DNA from: Staphylococcus pasteuri
GTDB taxonomy: Bacteria; Bacillota; Bacilli; Staphylococcales; Staphylococcaceae
Length of the DNA stretch: 64,000 nucleotides
Direction: 5' to 3'
Assembly (NCBI RefSeq): GCF_003970495.1
Contig: NZ_RXWW01000011.1
Coordinates: forward strand, 28,562 to 92,561
A program made the translations under genes and the position numbers. The notes under the pieces are model-generated. The model was not told where the DNA came from and did not search any database. It worked only from the letters and a program-made list of their open reading frames with translations. Positions within the stretch are counted from its first letter, which is position 1; the number at the start of each line of letters is the position of its first letter. This document shows positions 1 to 7,931 of the stretch, piece after piece.

Positions 1-1562
1 TAACAAATAAAGATATTCTTGATAAATACCATATTGGAGGCGCAAGATTCCAAGGTGGCAATGGACAACAAGTACAACACTTACTTAACGATTTACAACA
101 TAACAGTAAAATCCCATTACTCATCGCTGCCAATTGTGATTCAGGTGGTAATGGCGCTTGTAAAGACGGTACTTACATTGCTTCTGCAGCTCAATGTGAA
201 GCAGCTCAAGATACTAAAGTTGCATATAATGCAGGATATGTTTCTGGACAAGAATCTAGTGCATTAGGTGTAAATATCAACTTTGACCCTTGTGTTGATA
301 TTCTTGAAAATTGGAGAAATACTATCGTTAATACTCGCGCATACGGAACAAATGCTGACACAGTGATTAAATATACAAATGCCTTTATCGAAGGCTTTAA
401 CCAAACAAAAGATATGATTACATGTATCAAACATTTCCCAGGTGATGGCACAGAAGAACGAGATCAACACCTTGTTTTAGGCGTAAATGAAATGACTCCA
501 GACGAATGGGATCAAAGTTTCCGTAAAGTATATGCTAATCACATTGATAATGGCGTTGAAATGATTATGTCTGGTCATATCGCACTACCTCACTACTCTA
601 AAAAATTAAACCCAGCTTTAAATGATGAAGACATTTTACCAGCAACATTATCTAAAGAATTAATTACAGATTTATTGAAAGATGATTTAAACTTTAACGG
701 ACTTGTTGTAACTGATGCGAGTCATATGTTAGGTATGACAGCTGCGATGAAACGTGAAGATTATGTACCTCAAGCCATTGCTGCTGGTTGTGACATGTTC
801 TTATTCTTTAACGATATTGAAGAAGATTTTAATTTCATGCTTAATGGTTATAAAAACGGCGTTATTACTGACGAACGTTTAAATGATGCTGTAAGACGTA
901 TTCTTGGATTAAAAGCAAAAATTAATCTACATGAAAAACAAGCTAATAACACTTTAGAAAAAGATGAAAAAGCATTAGAATTTGTTGGTTGTGATAAACA
1001 TATTGAAATGCAAAAAGAAGCAGCTGATTTAGGTATTACACTAGTGAAAAATACACTTAACCAATTACCTATTCGACCTGAAACACATAAAAACATTCGT
1101 CTTTATGTTATTGAAGGTGAAAAAAATGGATTGTACAAATCTGATGACTCACTTACAGATAATTTAGTAGATATCTTAGAAAAACGAGGCTTTAATGTAA
1201 CAGTAAACGACGGTTCAACACGTATTAAAGGTAAAACTTTAGAATATCGTGATGAAGTTGATGCTGCTTTAGTATTTGCCAATATTGTAGGTTACGCTGC
1301 TGAAAACAACTACCGTATCCGTTGGTCAACTGCTATGAGTAATGAAATCCCTTGGTATGTACATGAAGTACCAACAGTATTCACTTCACTTAACTTCACA
1401 ACTCATTTACATGACGCAACAATGGTTAAAGCATATATCAATGCTTATCATTCAAATCAAATCAGTTTAGAAACAGTGGTAGATAAAATCATGGGAGAAT
1501 CAGACTTTAAAGGGGTACCAAACGACCTAGTTTGGACAAATAAATGGCAAGCTAAATTATAG
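1..1562 (+). CDS. Glycoside hydrolase family 3 (beta-N-acetylhexosaminidase-like), 5' end outside the window
   Basis: The reading frame is open without a stop from base 3 to the TAG at 1560-1562, so the gene enters from the left edge and its start is not visible. The encoded 519 residues contain the GH3 N-terminal barrel signature KHFPGDG with the following D..H pair (about base 440) and the nucleophile segment GLVVTDASHMLGM (about base 705). The C-terminal part is a GH3 C-domain. Family members remove terminal beta-linked N-acetylglucosamine or glucose; peptidoglycan or glycan recycling is likely in Firmicutes, but the substrate is inference. GTG at 363 is internal, not a start, because upstream codons still encode conserved GH3 sequence (for example NWRNTIVNTR). 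It is followed by a terminator. Confidence 0.88.
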   Translation, partial: TNKDILDKYHIGGARFQGGNGQQVQHLLNDLQHNSKIPLLIAANCDSGGNGACKDGTYIASAAQCEAAQDTKVAYNAGYVSGQESSALGVNINFDPCVDILENWRNTIVNTRAYGTNADTVIKYTNAFIEGFNQTKDMITCIKHFPGDGTEERDQHLVLGVNEMTPDEWDQSFRKVYANHIDNGVEMIMSGHIALPHYSKKLNPALNDEDILPATLSKELITDLLKDDLNFNGLVVTDASHMLGMTAAMKREDYVPQAIAAGCDMFLFFNDIEEDFNFMLNGYKNGVITDERLNDAVRRILGLKAKINLHEKQANNTLEKDEKALEFVGCDKHIEMQKEAADLGITLVKNTLNQLPIRPETHKNIRLYVIEGEKNGLYKSDDSLTDNLVDILEKRGFNVTVNDGSTRIKGKTLEYRDEVDAALVFANIVGYAAENNYRIRWSTAMSNEIPWYVHEVPTVFTSLNFTTHLHDATMVKAYINAYHSNQISLETVVDKIMGESDFKGVPNDLVWTNKWQAKL

Positions 1563-1636
1563 AAGTTAGTGGGATTTCTGCTTAATATGCTTGTTATAGA
1601 ACAAAAAACAGTATAAGAATAAACCCTAGAAAAATA

Positions 1637-1680
1637 GCCAGTAAATGAGTTTTATAAATTCATTTACTGGCTTCTTTATT
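1637..1680 (+). terminator. Intrinsic terminator after the GH3 gene
   Basis: A perfect 12-bp stem (GCCAGTAAATGA paired with TCATTTACTGGC, 1637-1648 with 1660-1671) has an 11-nt loop and is followed by a T-rich run. It lies about 75 bp after the GH3 stop codon. Confidence 0.8.
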
Positions 1681-1683
1681 TAT

Positions 1684-1877
1684 AATACTTCGCATTATTG
1701 GCTCCCTATGTCCAACCTGCTTTGCTTGTAGAAACTGGATAAACCAGTTTCTTTGTGTTGGGTCCCTTCTTAGGGGACAGCTTCAGCCAGAAATACTACA
1801 CAGATAAATCTGTAAGGATTTCTAAGGTCTTCAGCTTGTCCTGTTCCCTCAAGAGTCTCGCCAAAATGCTCCGTATT
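1684..1877. repeat. MITE-like interspersed repeat, copy 1
   Basis: No gene is visible in 1563-2025 apart from the terminator; this repeat fills most of it. It starts and ends with short hairpin-like ends of the type AATACTTCGNATT. Its core, including the segment around ACAGATAAATCTGT (1800-1813), recurs almost base for base at 55631-55768. The left and right halves are imperfect inverted repeats (GGCTCCCT...ACAG against CTGTTCCCTC...GCC), so the whole unit can fold into one large hairpin. This copy carries about 55 extra bases (near 1710-1765) that themselves contain the hairpin GAAACTGG/CCAGTTTC. Confidence 0.7.
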
Positions 1878-2025
1878 TATATGTAAATTGAAACTAAAAG
1901 ATGCTCCAAGATAAAATCCTTTGTCCAATTTGTACATAAATGATATGTCACAACACCTTAATGAAATCCATGAAATAACTACTTTTATTTTTGGAGATTG
2001 ATTTATAGAAATTAAAAAAGTCTAA

Positions 2026-2553
2026 TTAATTTATTTCATGATTTAGTAACGAATCTAGTTTGGGCTTTTGTTGTTTTAATGAAGTTTGGCTTAAATCTAT
2101 AAAATGGGATTTCTGCCACTGTTGTGTTTTAAAGGCCGTAGTATTTAAATCTGTATCCCAAGTTGGATAAACACGAAATGCCATCTTACCTTTATGGTTC
2201 ATATTTCTTAAAATGCCTTTGGTTAAAAGGGTCTTCTTATCAAACACAAACATGCCGTTAAGTTCCTGATCAAAAATGTGAATAATTAAATAGTCACTCA
2301 TTTTATCAAAATGTATAGGTATATTTTGATGATTTTTATCCTTCTCCTATAGAGTTACAAAATAGCCCTTTTTCTTTGGTGTCTTTTTGCCCAATCTACT
2401 TTTAATACGATATTGAAACAATTCAAATTCCATCGCTTCATATTCTTGATTCCACTCTTCGACTTGAACTGTATTTACTATTTTAGTTTGATAAATATTT
2501 TCCAATTCTTGCAATGGTGTTATTGACTGAAATGATTCAAGATTTTTTGCCAT
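2026..2553 (-). pseudogene. mepB: mepB-like gene interrupted by one in-frame stop codon
   Basis: Two fragments on the minus strand lie in the same frame: residues up to KKKGYFVTL, then TAG (2347-2349), then EKDKNHQN...MSDYLIIHIFDQELNGMFVF and onward to 2026. In the MepB proteins I recall from S. aureus, FVTL is followed by Trp, so the stop is most simply a TGG to TAG change. Reading through it gives one continuous protein of about 175 residues with the usual MepB segments (KKGILRNMNHKGKMAFRVYP; WDTDLNTTAFKTQQWQ). MepB belongs to the S. aureus mepRAB locus and its role is poorly defined; no mepR or mepA is present here. ATG at 2553 is the likely start and overlaps the preceding small gene by 17 bp. 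A sequencing error cannot be excluded. Confidence 0.85.
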
Positions 2554-2737
2554 TTGCTTTACCTTTATTCCTTTTATTGATTTCATTACTTTTATAAATT
2601 AGATAAAACGAATTTAACATTATTACAGTAACAACTAAAATAACTAAAATTAAATTTTCTGAAGTTCGTATTAAAGCTAAGACCCCCATTAATAATATAT
2701 TTAATAAGTTCGAAATCATAAATCCTTTATCTTCCAT
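2537..2737 (-). CDS. Small two-helix membrane protein of unknown function
   Basis: 66 residues starting MEDKGFM; the start is set by a GGGGAG ribosome-binding site 5-10 bases upstream. Two hydrophobic segments (about residues 8-22 and 28-46) are followed by a strongly basic, polar tail (NKRNKGKANGKKS), giving a small membrane protein with a positively charged, probably cytoplasmic, C-terminus. It overlaps the start of the mepB pseudogene, so the two look translationally coupled. It is transcribed divergently from the XRE/ABC operon across a shared operator region. I do not recognise a family. Confidence 0.55.
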   Translation of the reverse strand: MEDKGFMISNLLNILLMGVLALIRTSENLILVILVVTVIMLNSFYLIYKSNEINKRNKGKANGKKS

Positions 2738-2800
2738 GTTCGATCTCCCCTTTGTTTTAAAAATGCATTTCATTGATACATTCAATATACATTATCGATG

Positions 2801-2830
2801 TCATTTTGACAAATATACTTGTCAAAATGA
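2801..2830. promoter_or_regulatory. Perfect inverted repeat, candidate operator of the XRE regulator
   Basis: Two exact 12-bp arms (TCATTTTGACAA at 2801-2812 and its complement at 2819-2830) surround a 6-bp spacer. The repeat lies in the divergent intergenic region and contains TTGACA-like -35 elements in both directions. This is the position expected for autoregulation of the XRE repressor encoded 40 bp downstream and for co-control of the leftward small membrane gene/mepB unit. Confidence 0.7.
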
Positions 2831-2871
2831 CGCGATTAATATACACTAAAATCAACAAGGAGTTGGTCCAC

Positions 2872-3075
2872 TTGAGAAATCGACTTAAGGAATTACGGGC
2901 TCGTGATGGTTATAATCAAACACAATTGGCCAAACTAGCAGGAATATCGAGACAAACTGTGTCTTTGATAGAAAGAAAAGATTTTACGCCATCAGTGCTC
3001 ACAGCGTTAAAAATCGCCAAAATATTTAACGAACCTGTTGAAAACATCTTTATCATTGAGGAGGAAGATTTATGA
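2872..3075 (+). CDS. XRE-family helix-turn-helix repressor
   Basis: A 67-residue Cro/CI-type regulator with a TTG start chosen for its ribosome-binding site AAGGAG nine bases upstream. The helix-turn-helix is at about residues 13-36 (QTQLAKLAGISRQTVSLIERKDFTPS), followed by the usual fourth helix and a short acidic tail. Small XRE proteins of this type often sit in front of DUF3169 and ABC transporter genes. It overlaps the next gene by 4 bases (ATGA), so it heads an operon with 3072-5317. The 30-bp palindrome at 2801 is its probable binding site. The inducing signal is unknown. Confidence 0.85.
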   Translation: MRNRLKELRARDGYNQTQLAKLAGISRQTVSLIERKDFTPSVLTALKIAKIFNEPVENIFIIEEEDL

Positions 3076-3794
3076 AAGTAGGTAGATATCTGTTACTAGT
3101 TTTACTTGGAGGTATTATCGGAGGAGCTGCTGGCTACTTAATACCAACCCTTAATGACATGGGTTTCTTTAATAAAATTCTTTTTACCAATCAAAATTCT
3201 ATTATGGTTGTTTGTTTCATCGCGACATTAATTAATATTATCTTAACTGTAATTTTGTACAGAGAGTTAAAAAATTCTGTTTATTTTAAAAATAAAATAA
3301 ACAATCCTGATAATAAATATAGCGAAGATGAATCCGAAGAAAAATCTAATTTGAAATTTTTAAATGCCAGTTTTATATACTACTTTCAAATTTTAATTAG
3401 TTTAATCTTTTTATTAATTCTTGTTATAGGAAATATTAAAGATATTTATGTATTATTTGCTATTATCCCATATATGATAACAGTCATTCCTGCTCTTCTA
3501 ATAGGGTTATATGCCAGAAAAGTCGATGAACGTTATCCAAAACTAGGAGAACATAAATATACTGAAAAGTTATTATCAATTATGGACGAAGGAGAGCGTC
3601 ACATAACTCTTACATCAATGTTTAAAACTTATCACATTAATTTAGTTCTAATCATTGTATTTGCTATCTTTTTAGCAATCCATTCAATAAGCTCTGGTAT
3701 TAATCAAACAATGGGTGTAATATTTCTTATTGTTTTATTTATATATAATGCATTTGTCTATCTGTCTAAAGTTAGAAAATTTTATAAATCTTAA
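3072..3794 (+). CDS. DUF3169-family membrane protein
   Basis: 240 residues with about six hydrophobic segments: an N-terminal pair (residues 5-25 and 42-62), a highly charged cytoplasmic stretch (about 70-95, rich in Asp, Glu, Lys and Asn), a central pair (about 103-150) and a C-terminal pair (about 190-230). This arrangement and its place directly behind a small XRE regulator are typical of DUF3169 proteins, whose function is unknown. Its start overlaps the regulator's stop, and the ABC transporter genes follow after 48 bp, so it may be an accessory or sensor subunit of that transporter (inference). Confidence 0.75.
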   Translation: MKVGRYLLLVLLGGIIGGAAGYLIPTLNDMGFFNKILFTNQNSIMVVCFIATLINIILTVILYRELKNSVYFKNKINNPDNKYSEDESEEKSNLKFLNASFIYYFQILISLIFLLILVIGNIKDIYVLFAIIPYMITVIPALLIGLYARKVDERYPKLGEHKYTEKLLSIMDEGERHITLTSMFKTYHINLVLIIVFAIFLAIHSISSGINQTMGVIFLIVLFIYNAFVYLSKVRKFYKS

Positions 3795-3842
3795 ATGTAA
3801 TTACCATACTTTTAAATATATTTTAGAAAGTGAGGCATATTC

Positions 3843-4685
3843 ATGGAACAACTTTTAAATGTTCAAGATCTTAATAAGTCTTATAAAGATTCAGAATTTC
3901 GACTTTCAAATATTAATTTGTCGATTACACCTCAAGAAGTTGTAGGATTAATCGGTAAGAATGGCTCAGGGAAGTCTACCCTCATCAATACTTTAGTAGG
4001 CAATCGTCATAAAGATACAGGAGATATTTATTTCTTCGACCAAAAAATTTCAAATAATGATCTTTCATATAAAGAATATCTTGGTGTCGTCTTTGATGAT
4101 TTACGCGTACCGAATAAACTTACTTTAACTGATATAGATAAAGTCTTTAGTAATATTTACAAAACTTGGAAAAGTGATCGTTTCTTTTCAATAATTAAGC
4201 AGTTTGAATTGCCAACTAAAAATCAAATTAAATCATTTTCAAGAGGTATGCGTATGAAATCTGCTTTAGCTATTGCTTTAGCTCATGATAGTCATCTACT
4301 AATACTTGATGAAGCAACAGCAGGTATGGACGCTTCAGGTCGTGAAGAAGTCATTGAAATATTAGAAGATTTTGTAGCTGAAGATAATGGTATATTAATT
4401 TCTTCCCATATCTCTGAAGATATTGAACAATTAGCCACTAAACTCGTATTTATGAAAGATGGATGTATTATTTTAGAAGAAGATAAACGAACATTACTTG
4501 AAAATTACGGAGTTTTAGACGTTGATGAAGAGCAATTCAAAGTACCTAATGAAATGATAGTTGCATCTCGAACACGACAAAATAGAATAATCGCATTAGT
4601 TAATAATTATCATCAAATTGAAGGTGCAGAGCCACTTTCTAGCATTGATGATGCGACAAAAATTTTAATGAGAGGTGAACAATAA
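3843..4685 (+). CDS. ABC transporter ATP-binding protein
   Basis: 280 residues with the full set of ABC ATPase motifs: Walker A GKNGSGKST (about 38-46), a degenerate signature SFSRGM (132-137, in place of LSGGQ), Walker B LLILDE (153-158) and the H-loop SSHIS. The C-terminal 70 residues form the extra domain seen in EcsA/YtrB/PmtA-like ATPases. The stop overlaps the permease start (ATAATGA), so the two form one exporter. It resembles staphylococcal systems exporting peptides or giving antimicrobial-peptide immunity, but the substrate cannot be read from sequence. Confidence 0.88.
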   Translation: MEQLLNVQDLNKSYKDSEFRLSNINLSITPQEVVGLIGKNGSGKSTLINTLVGNRHKDTGDIYFFDQKISNNDLSYKEYLGVVFDDLRVPNKLTLTDIDKVFSNIYKTWKSDRFFSIIKQFELPTKNQIKSFSRGMRMKSALAIALAHDSHLLILDEATAGMDASGREEVIEILEDFVAEDNGILISSHISEDIEQLATKLVFMKDGCIILEEDKRTLLENYGVLDVDEEQFKVPNEMIVASRTRQNRIIALVNNYHQIEGAEPLSSIDDATKILMRGEQ

Positions 4686-5317
4686 TGAAAGGTCTATGCC
4701 TTAGCATGCTTTATACAGCAAAAAAATCATTAATCACTTATTTCATTGTTTCTATCGTTGTATCTTTATTTATGGCTTTAACAAGTCCATTAATATCTTG
4801 CTTTATTTCAATGTTATTTCTCATTTCACCAATCTCAGATAATTTAAAACATGAAAAAGAATCAAAATGGATGTATTATGTATCAACATTACCTACAGGT
4901 CGTAATCTTTATATCAAAAGTTACTTTCTTTTAAATTGTATTTTAATAGTAATAGGACTAGTAATTGGTACAGTATCACTTACGATTATTAATCATAATC
5001 TAAATATAATCATAGCATCTGCTCTTATTGGCATAGGAGCTGCTGGCACATATGCTGTCGCATTTCCATTAACTTTTAAATTTGGTCCTGAAAATTCAAA
5101 TGCTGTTTTAACAACAACGGTTCTTATTGTAATGCTATTCTATTTCATTGTAGTATTTGCCTTTGTATTCCCTGGTATGGGTGGTGCAGATAATATTGAA
5201 AATGTATTAACACCTTTCAATCAAGTTGTACTAATCATTTATGCATTATTTGGTATTATGACAACAGTAATTTCATACATTTTATCTATTAAGATTTTCA
5301 ACAAGCAAGATTTATAA
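4685..5317 (+). CDS. ABC-2 type transporter permease
   Basis: 210 residues with six predicted membrane segments and no large soluble domain. The segment DNLKHEKESKWMYYVSTLPTGRNLYIKSYF (about residues 52-81) is typical of the ABC-2 membrane family in which a charged loop with LP(T/I)(G/S)R precedes helix 3. It is the membrane partner of the ATPase with which it overlaps by one base. The whole unit (XRE, DUF3169, ATPase, permease) ends at a strong terminator, so it is a self-contained regulated export module. Confidence 0.85.
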   Translation: MKGLCLSMLYTAKKSLITYFIVSIVVSLFMALTSPLISCFISMLFLISPISDNLKHEKESKWMYYVSTLPTGRNLYIKSYFLLNCILIVIGLVIGTVSLTIINHNLNIIIASALIGIGAAGTYAVAFPLTFKFGPENSNAVLTTTVLIVMLFYFIVVFAFVFPGMGGADNIENVLTPFNQVVLIIYALFGIMTTVISYILSIKIFNKQDL

Positions 5318-5321
5318 AATC

Positions 5322-5384
5322 AAAGACTAGGTAAGATTGGGCTAACCTTATGATTATGCACTAATCTCGCCTAGTCTTTTTTCT
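5322..5384. terminator. Bidirectional terminator between ABC operon and acetyltransferase gene
   Basis: AAAGACTAGG (5322-5331) pairs with CCTAGTCTTT (5370-5379), with further pairing inside (AGATT/AATCT) and T-runs on both strands. It serves the converging ABC operon and acetyltransferase gene. Confidence 0.75.
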
Positions 5385-5925
5385 ATGATTGCCATTCTGA
5401 TTTTAATAAACTATATACATAACTATCTGTAAATTTTCCTTGTACACATTCTTCACTTCGTAATTTTCCTTCTTTTGTAAATCCTAATCTTTTTGGAATA
5501 GCTTGGCTTTTCGTATTTTCCACTGAAGCTCTAATTTCCACACGGTTTAAATCCAACTCATTAAATGCATAATCAATAACCGCCTTAGTACATTGCGTCA
5601 TAATTCCTTTTTTCTGATGACTTTCACCTAAATAATAACCAATAGACGTTTTTCTATTAACAGTATCGATATAATGTAAGCCAATCACACCAACTAATTC
5701 ATTTTCTGACCAAATGCCACAGTGGAATCCATTACCACTAGCAAATTGTTGTAATGCTGCTTGAATAAATTTCTGACTATCTTCAACTTGATTTGTATAT
5801 TCTACAAAAGGTAACCATTTTGCTAAATACGCTCGTGATTGATCTATAAGTTTAAAAAGTGCATCCGCTTCTCTTGTTTCTAATATTTTTAAAGTCACTT
5901 CATCGTTTACCTTAAATCCAAACAT
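5383..5925 (-). CDS. GNAT-family N-acetyltransferase (RimJ/RimL/YdaF type)
   Basis: 180 residues starting MFGFKVNDEVTLKILETREA. The GNAT fold is recognisable by GLHYIDTVNRKTSIGYYLGESHQKKGIM (about residues 82-109), where HQKKGI forms the acetyl-CoA binding loop, followed by LNRVEIRASVENTKSQAIPKRLGF, the classic motif B of ribosomal-protein-serine-acetyltransferase-like enzymes. It probably acetylates an N-terminal amine of a protein or small molecule; the substrate is unknown. It is a single gene ending in a shared terminator. Confidence 0.85.
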   Translation of the reverse strand: MFGFKVNDEVTLKILETREADALFKLIDQSRAYLAKWLPFVEYTNQVEDSQKFIQAALQQFASGNGFHCGIWSENELVGVIGLHYIDTVNRKTSIGYYLGESHQKKGIMTQCTKAVIDYAFNELDLNRVEIRASVENTKSQAIPKRLGFTKEGKLRSEECVQGKFTDSYVYSLLKSEWQS

Positions 5926-5967
5926 GCTTTACACCCCATTTACATTATTGTCACACAATTCTGTTAA

Positions 5968-6084
5968 TTATCAACATTTTAACATATGCTGTGGATAACT
6001 CAAATTACATATCAAACCCCTGATATAACAGTGTTTTAAAGAATATCAATCAAAATCTATCCACAGCCGTGCCAATTATCCACG
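5968..6084. promoter_or_regulatory. Group of four DnaA-box-like sequences
   Basis: In the intergenic space between the acetyltransferase and signal peptidase genes are TTATCAACA (5968), an exact TTATCCACA on the minus strand (5990-5998), CTATCCACA (6057) and TTATCCACG (6076). They differ from the consensus by no more than one base. Such density outside oriC is unusual. Confidence 0.5.
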
Positions 6085-6093
6085 CCTATAAAA

Positions 6094-6148
6094 AATCTCC
6101 ATAATCAATTCATTGTTTACATAAAAATGAATCAACTATGGAGATTGT
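6094..6148 (-). terminator. Terminator after the signal peptidase gene
   Basis: AATCTCCAT pairs with ATGGAGATT (6094-6102 with 6138-6146) and the inner arms AATCAATTCATT/AATGAATCAACT extend the stem to about 20 bp. It lies just after the stop of the leftward signal peptidase gene. Confidence 0.7.
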
Positions 6149-6154
6149 TAACAT

Positions 6155-6730
6155 TTAATTTGGAAAAGTATCTGGATTAAAACCGCCTTCCCATTTGCTG
6201 ATAGGCCAATACCTAAACATAACTTTTCCTACAATCTGCTTTTTATCAATTAGCCCAACGTCATATCTACTATCTATACTGTTCTGTCTATTGTCCCCTA
6301 ATACTAGATACTTATCTTTAGGAATTTTAGCATGCCCTTTAGCACCTTTCAGTGTCTTGGAATTAAAATCTTCTGTTAAATATTTGCTTACTTTATTCTT
6401 TTTATTTTCTTTCAAATAAGGCTCTTTTATTTTTTTATCATTTATATACAGTTGATCTTTTTTATATTTAACAGTATCACCAGGTTTACCAATTAACCGT
6501 TTAATATAATCTTTTTTAGCAGTAGCGTGAAAAATAATAACATCCCCTGAATCAATGTGATTCAATGTTTTCGAAATTTTACTCACTATAACTTTATCTC
6601 TATCTTCAAAAGTGGGATGCATTGATTCTCCCGATACCGTATATGAAGTACCGATAAATACAGTTAGAATGATAGCTATGATAATACCTGTCGCTAAGGT
6701 AATAATCCACTCAACTAATTCTTTTCCCAT
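6155..6730 (-). CDS. Type I signal peptidase (SpsB-like), accessory copy
   Basis: 191 residues: one N-terminal membrane anchor (about 8-28), the catalytic serine in SGESMHPT (Ser36), the general-base lysine in YIKRLIG (Lys77), and the conserved box LVLGDNRQNSIDSR (about residues 146-159). Both catalytic residues are present, so it should be an active membrane-bound peptidase cleaving signal peptides outside the membrane, unlike the inactive SpsA of S. aureus. It is clearly related to SpsB but lies alone, not in the usual spsA-spsB pair, so it is probably an additional copy. The start has the ribosome-binding site GAGGAGAG. A 45-codon gene lies 27 bp upstream in the same direction. Confidence 0.9.
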   Translation of the reverse strand: MGKELVEWIITLATGIIIAIILTVFIGTSYTVSGESMHPTFEDRDKVIVSKISKTLNHIDSGDVIIFHATAKKDYIKRLIGKPGDTVKYKKDQLYINDKKIKEPYLKENKKNKVSKYLTEDFNSKTLKGAKGHAKIPKDKYLVLGDNRQNSIDSRYDVGLIDKKQIVGKVMFRYWPISKWEGGFNPDTFPN

Positions 6731-6757
6731 ATAAGCTCTCCTCGCATTTATTAATCA

Positions 6758-6895
6758 CTATTCTACAACACCATTTTTTATTTTAATGTGCTGTCCTTTT
6801 TGCACTTTGTCGTACTGTTTTTTAGGTAAAACAACAATACGTTTACCTTGTTTAGTATCAACTGTAACGGTATATAATTTTTCTCCGTTTTTCAT
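6758..6895 (-). CDS. Small basic protein upstream of the signal peptidase
   Basis: A 45-codon reading frame (MKNGEKLYTVTVDTKQGKR... ending KIKNGVVE) with stop TAG at 6758. It is basic and beta-rich in appearance, with no membrane segment, and alternates charged and hydrophobic residues in the manner of a small OB- or SH3-like fold. Its ribosome-binding site is weak (TTGAAG). It is only 27 bp from the signal peptidase start and therefore probably in its operon. I do not recognise a family; coding is supported by composition and context only. Confidence 0.45.
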   Translation of the reverse strand: MKNGEKLYTVTVDTKQGKRIVVLPKKQYDKVQKGQHIKIKNGVVE

Positions 6896-7079
6896 TTGAT
6901 GCTTCAACTTAAATTAAATTTTCATATGTAAAATCAATTAATTCTATCATTACATAACTTAATTATTTATTTCAATTATATTTACAAAAACTAAACTTTT
7001 ATTTTTTATTATTAGTTAATCCTCTATAAAAATTCAAAAATCCACTATCCCTTCCCTCTTAAATCTAACCTTTCAATGC

Positions 7080-7130
7080 TGTAAGTTTGGTAGCGTATTT
7101 TGTAAGTTTAGATAAAGGCTAGAATATCTT
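7080..7130 (+). promoter_or_regulatory. vraDEH promoter region with 21-bp-spaced direct repeats
   Basis: The sequence TGTAAGTTT occurs at 7080 and again at 7101, exactly 21 bp (two helical turns) apart, about 70 bp before the vraD start. The second copy overlaps a possible -35 (TTGTAA) with GAATAT about 16 bp downstream. In S. aureus vraDE is switched on by the BraRS two-component system; these repeats are a candidate response-regulator site, which is inference. Confidence 0.4.
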
Positions 7131-7172
7131 ATTACTCCTAAAATTAAGATATAAGCAATAAGGAGTGATAAC

Positions 7173-7931
7173 ATGTCAATTTTACAAGTCGATTATTTAT
7201 CAAAAATTTATGGTAAGAAAAAGCAATATCAAGCATTGAATGATATTAATTTTTCAGTTGAAAAGGGAGAATTTGTAGCAATTATGGGGCCTTCAGGGTC
7301 TGGTAAAACAACATTGCTCAATGTTCTTAGTTCAATTGATACAATTTCAAGCGGCTCAGTCATTGTTGACGGTCACAATATTAGTCAATTAAAGAATAAA
7401 CAACTTGCACAATATCGTAAAAAGTCATTAGGATTTATTTTCCAAGATTACAGTGTATTACCAACACTCACGGTTAAAGAAAACATTATGCTACCTTTAT
7501 CAGTTCAGCATTACGGCAAAAAAGAAATGGAACAATCTTATCAAGAAGTCACTGAAGCATTAGGTATTCATGACCTGGGAAATAAATACCCAAGTGAAAT
7601 ATCAGGAGGTCAACAACAACGAACAGCCGCTGCCAGAGCATTTGTGCATAAACCGAAGATTATTTTTGCCGACGAACCAACTGGTGCATTAGATTCGAAA
7701 AGTGCGAAAGATTTACTCAACCGTCTTGAAGAAATGAATCGTACATTCCAATCAACAATTATTATGGTCACACATGATCCAGTCGCAGCGAGCTTTGCCA
7801 AACGCGTCATTATGTTAAAAGACGGACATATTCATTCTGAAATAAACCAAGAAGAAGATTCTAAACAAGATTTTTATCAAAACATTATTCAACTGCAATC
7901 TTCTTTAGGTGGTGTAGCGAATGTCATTTAA
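7173..7931 (+). CDS. vraD: VraD-like ABC transporter ATPase (bacitracin/lantibiotic resistance)
   Basis: 252 residues with Walker A GPSGSGKT (39-46), Q-loop FQDYSVLPTL, signature SGGQQQ (145-150), Walker B IIFADE (164-169) and the switch histidine in VTHDP. The sequence closely follows S. aureus VraD as I know it, including the C-terminal tail LQSSLGGVA. VraD powers the BceAB-type exporter VraDE, which protects the cell wall lipid II cycle against bacitracin, nisin and gallidermin. The start has TAAGGAGTGATAACATG. It overlaps vraE by 11 bp. Expression is expected to be peptide-induced through a BceRS-type two-component system encoded elsewhere. Confidence 0.92.
   Translation: MSILQVDYLSKIYGKKKQYQALNDINFSVEKGEFVAIMGPSGSGKTTLLNVLSSIDTISSGSVIVDGHNISQLKNKQLAQYRKKSLGFIFQDYSVLPTLTVKENIMLPLSVQHYGKKEMEQSYQEVTEALGIHDLGNKYPSEISGGQQQRTAAARAFVHKPKIIFADEPTGALDSKSAKDLLNRLEEMNRTFQSTIIMVTHDPVAASFAKRVIMLKDGHIHSEINQEEDSKQDFYQNIIQLQSSLGGVANVI

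Noticed and set aside
363..365. GTG as start of a 399-residue GH3 protein
   Set aside because: The same frame is open to the window edge and encodes conserved GH3 sequence upstream, so the GTG is internal.
1700..1770. T-box or riboswitch near 1.7 kb because of strong hairpins
   Set aside because: No T-box sequence or aptamer core; the sequence is a repeat also found at 55.7 kb.
2026..2586. Two separate small genes instead of one mepB
   Set aside because: Both lie in the same frame, separated only by one TAG and 15 sense codons, and together make one MepB-like protein.
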